Origin: Amycolatopsis lexingtonensis
Lineage (GTDB): Bacteria; Actinomycetota; Actinomycetes; Mycobacteriales; Pseudonocardiaceae
Direction of reading: 5' to 3'
NCBI RefSeq assembly: GCF_014873755.1
Contig: NZ_JADBEG010000001.1
Coordinates: 8,902,501 to 8,966,500 of the forward strand
Length of the DNA: 64,000 bases
Program-made: the position numbers and the translations under genes
Shown here: positions 58,624 through 64,000 of the stretch, in pieces
How positions within the stretch are numbered: position 1 is the first letter of the stretch
Layout of the letters: the number at the start of each line of letters is the position of its first letter
Notes under the pieces: model-generated
What the model was told of the DNA's origin: nothing
What the model saw: the letters and a program-made list of their open reading frames with translations, nothing else
Databases searched by the model: none

Positions 58624-59805
58624 TCACGCGGCGGTGAGCGCGGGGTACTCGCGGTACTCGATCGCGTTGGCGGCGCGGTCGGTCATCCAGGTGAACACCT
58701 TGCCGAACAGCCGGGTGCTGATCATCCGGTAGGCGCGGTTGCGGCTGCGGATCTTCGCGACCGTCGGCGGGGCGAGGAAGTTGCCCGAGCCCTTGCCGTT
58801 CTTCTGCCCGACCGTCGCCGGCTTGCGCAGCCGCTCTTCGTACTTCGCGAACGCCGTCACGTGGTCGCCGCCCGCCGCCGCGAGCTCGCCGGCCAGCACC
58901 TGCGCGCCCATCATCCCGAGCCCGGTGCCGGAACCGCCCGGCCCGGCGCACCACGCGGCGTCGCCGAGCAGCACGACCCGGCCCTTCGCCCAGCGGTCGA
59001 GGTGGATCTGGCTGATCGAGTCGACGTAGAGGTCGTCGGCCGCGGGCAGCGCCTCGAGCAGCTTCGGCACCTCCCAGCCGGTGTTCGCGAACAGCCGCGC
59101 GACGAGGGCGCGCTGCTCGCCGGGGGAACTGCGGAACTCGACGCCGTCGGCCGCGAAGACCAGGCTGACGTGCAGCTTGCCGGCCAGCCGGTGGCTGCCG
59201 ACCGTCACGCCGCGGCCGGGCTCGTTGTACATGACGCTGGTGTGGTCGAGCCCGAGGTGGTTGGGCGCGGTGAAGCCGGCGATGCCGAAGCCGAGGTCGT
59301 GCCGGAAGTCCCGCTCCGGGCCGAACGCGGCGGCGCGGACACCGGAGTGCACGCCGTCGGCGCCGACGACCAGGTCGAACTTCCGCGGCGCGCCGTGGCG
59401 GAAGGTGACCTCGACGCCGTCGGCCGTCTCGGTCAGCGCGGTGACGCGGTCACCGAAGACATATTCGGTGTCGTCCTTCGTGTGTTCGTAGAGGATCCGA
59501 GCGAGGTCGCCACGCAGGATCTCGACTTCGCCGCTCCACGCGGCGCCGGGCACGGTCAGCGCGGGCCGCGCGTCGAGGCCGAGCACGGTCTGGTCGCCCA
59601 TCGCCGTTTCGCACCGGCGGATGTCGGCCAGCACGCCCATCGCGGCCAGCAGCTTGACCTGTTCGCCGCGGAAGTCGACGGCCTGGCCGCCGGGGCGCAG
59701 CGCGGGGGCGGCCTCGACGACGGTGACGCGGTAGCCGCCGCGGTGCAGCCACCAGGCGGCGGTCGGGCCGGCGATGCCGGCGCCGGAGACGAGCACGGTC
59801 TTCAT
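58624..59805 (-). CDS. FAD-dependent aromatic-type monooxygenase
   Basis: A 393-residue single-component flavin hydroxylase. The FAD motif is VLVSGAGIAGPTAAWWLHRGGYRVTVVE, the DG motif is FDLVVGADGVHSGVR, and the ribityl site is VVLLGDAAWCAGPGGSGTGLGMMGAQVLAGEL. Such enzymes hydroxylate phenolic or polyketide substrates with NAD(P)H, or inactivate drugs. It is divergent from a TetR regulator, which is the likely repressor, and lies 69 nt upstream of the MCE gene on the same strand. Confidence 0.92.
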   Translation of the reverse strand: MKTVLVSGAGIAGPTAAWWLHRGGYRVTVVEAAPALRPGGQAVDFRGEQVKLLAAMGVLADIRRCETAMGDQTVLGLDARPALTVPGAAWSGEVEILRGDLARILYEHTKDDTEYVFGDRVTALTETADGVEVTFRHGAPRKFDLVVGADGVHSGVRAAAFGPERDFRHDLGFGIAGFTAPNHLGLDHTSVMYNEPGRGVTVGSHRLAGKLHVSLVFAADGVEFRSSPGEQRALVARLFANTGWEVPKLLEALPAADDLYVDSISQIHLDRWAKGRVVLLGDAAWCAGPGGSGTGLGMMGAQVLAGELAAAGGDHVTAFAKYEERLRKPATVGQKNGKGSGNFLAPPTVAKIRSRNRAYRMISTRLFGKVFTWMTDRAANAIEYREYPALTAA

Positions 59806-59920
59806 CGGGGGTTCCTCTCGGTCGTGGTGACCCGAGAGTGCGCGGCGCCGCTGACGGCCCGCGCACGGTTCGCTGACCGTTCGGCCGGTGGGCCGGGGTC
59901 CGAGTGGCTAGCATGGCGCG

Positions 59921-60571
59921 GTGGACCGTTCCGCCGCAGACCGGATCCCGCAGGACGGCGACGAAGCCGTCGAGGCGCGCATCCTGGGTGCTGCCGCGCA
60001 CCTCATCGCCGAAGAAGGGTTCGGCAGGCTGAAGATCGGTGCTGTCTGCGCGCGCTCCGGCTACGCGCGGTCCGTCATCTTCCAGCACTTCGGCGACAAG
60101 GAAGGGCTGGGGAAACGGCTGATCGAGTTCGCCGTCGAAGAGTTCACCAACTCCTACAGCGAGGCCGTCGCGGCCCGGACCGGGGCGGCCACCGCGACGC
60201 CGATGGACATGCTGCGCGCCCTGCTCGACATCATCTTCGAGCTGATCCGCACGATGCCGACGCTCAACCAGGCGTTCCTCGCGCTCTGGGGCGACGGCGC
60301 CGCGGAGTACTCGGCCCTGCGCGGCACGCTGACCGAGGCCGACCGCCGGTTCCGGTTCGCCATCGCCCAGACCGTGGCCAGCGGCGTCGCGGACGGCTCC
60401 ATCACCGGCGTCCGAGACGCGGACGCGTACGCCTCGGCGCTGCTCGCCCAGCTCCGCGGCATCTCGATGCAGGCGCTGATCGACCCGGACGGCATCGACC
60501 TGCGCGGCCTGCGCGCGGAGCTGGAGAGCGGCGTCGACCGGCTTTCCGCGGGGTTCCGCGGCACGCTTTAG
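59921..60571 (+). CDS. TetR family transcriptional regulator
   Basis: A 216-residue regulator with the TetR helix-turn-helix at residues 18-65 (EARILGAAAHLIAEEGFGRLKIGAVCARSGYARSVIFQHFGDKEGL). The ligand domain is helical and not similar to a known subgroup. GTG 59921 follows a TAGCAT hexamer by 8-9 nt, suggesting a leaderless transcript. It is divergent to the flavin monooxygenase gene, which it probably represses until a substrate binds. It ends with a 4-nt overlap with the convergent YggT gene. Confidence 0.92.
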   Translation: MDRSAADRIPQDGDEAVEARILGAAAHLIAEEGFGRLKIGAVCARSGYARSVIFQHFGDKEGLGKRLIEFAVEEFTNSYSEAVAARTGAATATPMDMLRALLDIIFELIRTMPTLNQAFLALWGDGAAEYSALRGTLTEADRRFRFAIAQTVASGVADGSITGVRDADAYASALLAQLRGISMQALIDPDGIDLRGLRAELESGVDRLSAGFRGTL

Positions 60572-60843
60572 AGCGCGAACACGATGCTCCGCAGCACGAT
60601 GACGCCGATGAAGACCAGCGTGAAGGCGAGGTCGAGCGAGATCCCGCCGATCCGCACCGGCCGCACGACCCGCCGGACGGGCCCGATCACCGGCTCGGTG
60701 GCGGCGTAGGCGAGCCCGCGCGCCCGCCGCGCCCACGGCGGCGTGTCGGCGACCGCACCGACCCAGTCCAGCACCATCCGCGCGACCAGTACCAGCAGGT
60801 ACAGGCTCAGTGCGAACCCGAGCAGCGTCCACAGGGCACCCAT
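60568..60843 (-). CDS. YggT family membrane protein
   Basis: A 91-residue protein with two hydrophobic helices (LWTLLGFALSLYLLVLVARMVLDWV and LAFTLVFIGVIVLRSIVFAL) around the conserved TEPVIGPVRRVVRPVRIGGISLDLA. ATG 60843 has GGGAGGAACC upstream. YggT proteins usually lie in the division/wall cluster near sepF and divIVA; here it is isolated, so it is likely a second copy. Function is unclear (osmotic or division-related). Confidence 0.9.
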   Translation of the reverse strand: MGALWTLLGFALSLYLLVLVARMVLDWVGAVADTPPWARRARGLAYAATEPVIGPVRRVVRPVRIGGISLDLAFTLVFIGVIVLRSIVFAL

Positions 60844-60875
60844 GGTTCCTCCCGTTCTCCCTACCCCGAGAACGC

Positions 60876-60908
60876 ACGGACGGACCCGGAAAGTGCCGGA
60901 TCCGTCCG
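60876..60908 (-). terminator. Hairpin terminator of the pectate lyase gene
   Basis: Arms ACGGACGGACCCGG (60876-60889) and CCGGATCCGTCCGT (60895-60908) pair with one mismatch around a 5-nt loop. It starts 27 nt past the stop of the pectate-lyase gene read on the minus strand, with a short run of A/T beyond. Confidence 0.65.
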
Positions 60909-60934
60909 TTTCACAGCTTTTCAACAGGAACGCG

Positions 60935-62455
60935 TCAGCCGAAGGTGACGACCAGCCGGCCGTCCGAGGCGAAGGACCACCGCAGCGTGCCGCCGTACGA
61001 CGAGCACCGGGACCCGTTCGCGCCGGTCCAGAACTGGTTCGAGCTGTCGGCGTTCCCCACGGTCTTGTCGTTCGACCCGCTGACGGCGAACCGGCACGAG
61101 GTGTTCGTGCGGAACACCGAGGTGCCGGTGTCGAAGGAGAAGTTGCGCTCGGCGTTGTCGATGCCGACGTTGTCGGAGACGGTCATCGTGCCGGGGTTGC
61201 TGTTGTAGGTGAACCCGTGGTGCCCGTTCCGGTAGGCGATGTCGCGCCGCACGATGTGGTCGACCGCGATCTTGTCCCCGCCGAGCTTGAAGCCGTTGCG
61301 GTCGCCGTTCGTGTTCACCGTGCCGTCGCTGAGGGTCCCGTTCGAATAGGCGAGGGAATCCTCGATGGTGACCGGGCCGATCGGGCCGGTGTCGGTCTTG
61401 GTGTAGAGGTCCCAGCCGTCGTCGATGTTGTTGTGCGAGACGTCGTAGCGGAAGACGTTGCCGGTGCCGGAGGTCAGCTTCGAGGCGAACCCGTCGGCGT
61501 CCTCCCCGTCGGAGTCGGCGTTGTCGTGCGATTCGGAGCTGACGACGAGGTTGTTGGACGGCCATTGTTCCTTGGGGGTGTCCGACGCGATCCGCGAGAT
61601 CTGCAGCCCGGAATCGCGGTTGAAGCGAGTCACCACGCGTTCGACGACGTTGTTGCTGCCCCCGACGAAGATCCCGTTGTCCCCGGCCCGCTCGACGACG
61701 ATGCCGGCGACGCGCCAGTACGACCCGTTCAGGGCGAGGCCGCGGTTGGCCGGGTCTTCGGACATGGCCGAGAAGTTGAGCACGGGCGTCTCGCCGGCGT
61801 AGGCGGAGAGGGTCTTGCGGGCGCTCGAGCTCCCGCTGTTGGCGGGCGGGATCGTGACGGTTTGCGAGTAGTTGTAGGTGCCGCCGCGCAGGGAAATCGT
61901 GCCGCCCGCGCCGATCTTGGCGATCGCGGCGGGGAGGGTCAGCGGATCGGCGAGCGTGCCGGCGGCGGAGTCCTTGCCGTTGGGGGCGACGTAGAGGGTG
62001 GTGCCCGCTTGGGTGCCGCCGGTGGTGAACTCGGCGTAGTCGATGTTGGGCAGCCCGCTCGCGGTGGTCGGGCTGAGCCGGACCGAGCTGCTGTTCGCGG
62101 GCAGTGGGATCGTCTGCGAGGCCCAGGTCGACCAGGAGCCGGTGGCGGGGAAGGTGAGGGACTGGGTTTTGACGCCGTCGACGAGGACGTCGGCGGCCCG
62201 GGCGCTCGTGGTGCCGTTGGCGAACCGGACGACGGCGCTTTCGGCGCCGGCGGTGGAGAACTGGACGTAGGCGCCGACGGCGTTGTCGCCGTTGCAGAAG
62301 CCGGTGCCGGAGTAGCCGGGCCAGTTGGTGTCGACCGTGCCGGTACAGGTGGCGGCTTCGGCTTCGACGCGTTGGGTCGCTGCTGTGGCCGGGGTGGCGG
62401 TGGCTGTCGCTGCGATGAGGGCCGCGGTGGCCGCCAGTGTTGCGTATGAACTCAT
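60935..62455 (-). CDS. Secreted PL9-type pectate lyase with N-terminal carbohydrate-binding module
   Basis: A 506-residue secreted enzyme. ATG 62455 is the start because GGAGG lies 6 nt upstream; it opens a signal peptide (SSYATLAATAALIAATATATP). Residues about 28-145 look like a CBM35/CBM6-type sandwich (VEAEAATCTGTV, GTGFCNGDNAVGAYVQF, IPLPANSSSVRL). The rest is a parallel beta-helix with the PL9 signature DADGFASKL (probable catalytic Lys), GTGNVFRYDVSHNNIDDGWDLYTK split by turns, and NGFKLGGDKI. It cleaves pectate by beta-elimination. LacI-type operators upstream suggest sugar induction. Confidence 0.9.
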   Translation of the reverse strand: MSSYATLAATAALIAATATATPATAATQRVEAEAATCTGTVDTNWPGYSGTGFCNGDNAVGAYVQFSTAGAESAVVRFANGTTSARAADVLVDGVKTQSLTFPATGSWSTWASQTIPLPANSSSVRLSPTTASGLPNIDYAEFTTGGTQAGTTLYVAPNGKDSAAGTLADPLTLPAAIAKIGAGGTISLRGGTYNYSQTVTIPPANSGSSSARKTLSAYAGETPVLNFSAMSEDPANRGLALNGSYWRVAGIVVERAGDNGIFVGGSNNVVERVVTRFNRDSGLQISRIASDTPKEQWPSNNLVVSSESHDNADSDGEDADGFASKLTSGTGNVFRYDVSHNNIDDGWDLYTKTDTGPIGPVTIEDSLAYSNGTLSDGTVNTNGDRNGFKLGGDKIAVDHIVRRDIAYRNGHHGFTYNSNPGTMTVSDNVGIDNAERNFSFDTGTSVFRTNTSCRFAVSGSNDKTVGNADSSNQFWTGANGSRCSSYGGTLRWSFASDGRLVVTFG

Positions 62456-62488
62456 GCACGCCTCCTCGTTGAGCCGGATTTCAGAGGG

Positions 62489-62502
62489 TGAGAGCGCTCC
62501 CG
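62489..62502. promoter_or_regulatory. LacI/CebR-like operator near the pectate lyase start
   Basis: TGAGAGCGCTCCCG, centred on the palindrome GAGCGCTC, differs in two places from the TGGGAGCGCTCCCA box used by CebR-type LacI regulators. It lies 34 nt upstream of the start codon. Confidence 0.5.
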
Positions 62503-62503
62503 G

Positions 62504-62537
62504 GATACCGTCGGTTTCCGTTGGGGCGTACGGTATC
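62504..62537. promoter_or_regulatory. Spaced dyad GATACCGT / ACGGTATC
   Basis: Exact 8-bp arms at 62504-62511 and 62530-62537 with 18 nt between lie in the pectate lyase promoter region. They could be two half-sites of a second regulator or a weak hairpin. Confidence 0.4.
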
Positions 62538-62581
62538 ACCGGGGTGGTGGGGATGGGGTGGGCCAAGTGGGTTGCGCTGGA

Positions 62582-62618
62582 TGAAAACGCTTTCAGTGGA
62601 GTGCTGAAAGCGCTTTCT
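62582..62618. promoter_or_regulatory. Tandem LacI-type operators (TGAAARCGCTTTCW x2)
   Basis: TGAAAACGCTTTCA (62582-62595) and TGAAAGCGCTTTCT (62605-62618) lie 23 nt apart centre to centre, about two helical turns. The core GAAAGCGCTTTC is a perfect palindrome of the LacI/GalR class. They stand upstream of the pectate lyase gene, 127-164 nt before its start. Confidence 0.7.
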
Positions 62619-62661
62619 TTGTTTCGGGTTGTGTGGTGGTGGGCTTGCGAACCAGGTTGGG

Positions 62662-64000
62662 CTAAGGGCTGTTGTCGCCGAGGACGCGTTCGCGGCGGGC
62701 GCGGGTGTCTTCGTCCAGTTCGCGGGCCCGCCGGTGCTCGCCGAGCCTGCTGAGGGTGATGGCGAGGTTGTGGGCGGAGGTGAGGGTGTCGGGGTGGTTC
62801 TCGCCGAGGATGCGTGTGCGGCGGGCGAGGGTGTCCTCGTTCAGTTCGCGGGCTTGTTGATGCTCCCCCAAGTCGCTGAGGGTGATGGCGAGGTTGTTGG
62901 TGGAGGTGAGGGTGTCGGGGTGGTTCTCGCCGAGGATGCGTGTGCGGCGGGCGAGGGTGTCCTCGTTCAGTTCGCGGGCTTGTTGATACTCCCCCAAGTC
63001 GCTGAGGGTGATGGCGAGATTGTTGGCGGAGTTGAGGGTGTCGGGGTGGTCGTCGCCGAGGATGCGTTTGCGGTGGGCGAGGGCGTGTTCGTGCAGTTCG
63101 CGGGCTTGCTGGTGCTCGCCCAGATCCCCCAAATCGACGGCGAGGCTGTTGGTGGAGGTGAGGGTGTCGGGGTGGTCCTCGCCGAGGATGCGTTTGCGGC
63201 GGGCGAGAATGTCCTCGTCCAACTCGCGAGCCCGTTGGTGCTCGCCCAAGTTTGTGAGGTCGTTGGCGAGGTTGTTGGTGGAGTTGAGCGTGTCGGGGTG
63301 GTCCTCGCCGAGGATGCGTTTGCGGCGGGCGAGAATGTCCTCGTCCAGTTCGCGGGCTTGTCGATATTCGCCCAGCAAGCTGAGCTTGGCGGCGAGGTTG
63401 TTGGCGGAGTTGAGCGTGTCGGGGTGGTCCTCGCCGAGGATGCGCTTGTAGCGGGTGAGGGTGTCCTCGTTGAGTTCGCGGGCCCGTTGTCGGTGTTCGC
63501 TCAGCATGCTGAGCGCCATGGCGAGGCTGTTGGCGGAGGTGAGGGTGTGGGGGTGATCATCGCCGTATGCGTCTCTGGCGAGTGTGTACGCGCGTTCCTG
63601 CAGGGGCAGTGCGGCGCGGGCGTTGCCGCGGGCCTGGAGGTAGAGCCCGGCGTAGTTGAGCAGGTGCCTGATTTCCGCGGTCAGCCTGTGCGGCGCGCGT
63701 TCCGGCTCGCAAACAGTGAGCAAGTGCGGCAGGAGCGCCTGCCATTGGGGCCAGCTGGACGGGTTGTTCCACGGATCGTCGGGTACACCGTCGTACAGCA
63801 GGCGGACCGCGATGGCGGGCCAGCTGGCGTCCGGGTCGTCGCCGTCGTGGCGGGTGCGTGCCCGCAGCAGCGCGGCGGGGACACGGTGGAGCTGGATGGT
63901 CGTGGTGGTTACCTCGGCCATACCCCGGCTACGCAGCGCTGTGGTGATCTCGGCGAACGCCAGCGGGTCTCGTGCGGCCTCGCCTGCCTGATGGGTGAGC
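62662..64000 (-). CDS. TPR-repeat protein (NB-ARC/FxSxx-type), C-terminal part
   Basis: The frame stays open to the right edge, so the gene's 5' part is missing; 445 codons are visible. The leading part (AFAEITTALRSRGMAEV, IQLHRVPAALLR) resembles the end of the winged-helix region of NB-ARC ATPases, followed by seven kinesin-light-chain-like TPR units of 42 residues (ILGEDHPDTLNSANNLA pattern) and a truncated eighth unit. Proteins of this layout act as signalling or defence ATPases in actinobacteria, some tied to FxSxx-COOH peptides. Several units are almost identical in DNA, which points to recent amplification. The stop falls in mid-unit. Confidence 0.88.
   Translation of the reverse strand, partial: LTHQAGEAARDPLAFAEITTALRSRGMAEVTTTTIQLHRVPAALLRARTRHDGDDPDASWPAIAVRLLYDGVPDDPWNNPSSWPQWQALLPHLLTVCEPERAPHRLTAEIRHLLNYAGLYLQARGNARAALPLQERAYTLARDAYGDDHPHTLTSANSLAMALSMLSEHRQRARELNEDTLTRYKRILGEDHPDTLNSANNLAAKLSLLGEYRQARELDEDILARRKRILGEDHPDTLNSTNNLANDLTNLGEHQRARELDEDILARRKRILGEDHPDTLTSTNSLAVDLGDLGEHQQARELHEHALAHRKRILGDDHPDTLNSANNLAITLSDLGEYQQARELNEDTLARRTRILGENHPDTLTSTNNLAITLSDLGEHQQARELNEDTLARRTRILGENHPDTLTSAHNLAITLSRLGEHRRARELDEDTRARRERVLGDNSP
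62698..63582 (-). repeat. Seven tandem 126-bp repeats encoding TPR units
   Basis: Consecutive 126-bp units (42 codons) encode the TPR motifs. The three units nearest the 3' end are nearly identical in nucleotides over long stretches (e.g. around 62790-63010), whereas the most 5' unit is diverged and one residue longer. High identity at synonymous sites suggests copying by recombination and not only selection on the protein. Confidence 0.85.

Noticed and set aside
62698..63582. 126-bp repeats as a CRISPR or satellite array
   Set aside because: The repeats keep a single reading frame and encode TPR units; no unique spacers lie between them.
1..64000. Mobile elements, CRISPR arrays, tRNA/rRNA genes and a natural-product cluster
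   Set aside because: No transposase, integrase, spaced short repeats, tRNA-like cloverleaf or synthase genes were recognised. The methyltransferases and monooxygenase are scattered and do not form a cluster.

Overview
The window is about 70% G+C with dense gene packing, GTG starts, ATGA/GTGA stop-start overlaps, several start codons placed 7-9 nt after a -10-like hexamer (leaderless style), and many actinobacterial families (DUF574 methyltransferases, MCE, WS/DGAT, DUF3558-like, FxSxx-type TPR protein). This fits a Pseudonocardiaceae actinomycete; Amycolatopsis is my best guess, but that is an inference from gene content and codon style and not from a marker gene. I see no rRNA, tRNA, transposase, integrase, CRISPR array or antibiotic megasynthase; it reads as metabolically rich accessory chromosome.

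Layout. 1-6.8 kb: 3' part of a GH92 mannosidase, a membrane protein with a cyclase-like domain, an MMPL transporter with a 22-bp palindrome in its promoter, and a NarL-type two-component pair. 6.9-14.7 kb: lipoprotein, DHA2 drug exporter, tandem DUF574 methyltransferases, a TPP-enzyme/FAD-oxidase pair, an aldo/keto reductase, and an unannotated 30-residue peptide gene that has its own promoter, ribosome site and terminator.

15.0-25.1 kb: a catabolic locus made of three divergent or divergent-like units: DUF3830 + class III aminotransferase / aldehyde dehydrogenase + tartrate-type dehydrogenase; GntR + two Asp/Glu-racemase-family proteins; 2-hydroxyacid dehydrogenase + amidase. The same 12-bp palindrome, ATTGT(T/C)GACAAT, sits in each control region, so a local FCD-GntR protein probably runs the whole set as one regulon. 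The substrate is unknown; an amide of a short dicarboxylic or amino acid is a reasonable guess.

25.1-32.7 kb: small protein, MFS exporter with ArsR-like regulator, aldo/keto reductase, a complete pqqACDEB operon for PQQ cofactor synthesis, and a WS/DGAT acyltransferase. 32.7-40.8 kb: a second catabolic operon (D-amino-acid-oxidase-like enzyme, TPP enzyme, hydantoinase/oxoprolinase A and B, SDR, GntR) with a 25-bp dyad ahead of the TPP gene. 41-46 kb: ArsR-like regulator and two tandem secreted GH27 alpha-galactosidases, one with an altered active site. 46-56 kb: CoA-transferase, aminotransferase, VOC and GNAT proteins, IclR regulator with a secreted DUF1080 protein, two PH-domain membrane proteins, PAC2 protein, methyltransferase. 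56-64 kb: MarR/thioesterase pair around a perfect 22-bp palindrome, methyltransferase, orphan MCE protein, flavin monooxygenase/TetR pair, YggT protein, a secreted PL9-type pectate lyase with LacI-like operators, and a TPR protein running off the window with seven near-identical 126-bp repeats.

Besides genes, several AT-containing words (GCAATCGGACAT, CTTAC/GTAAG dyads, TCCANNNTGGA) recur inside coding sequence on both strands and force rare codons, which suggests selection at DNA level.
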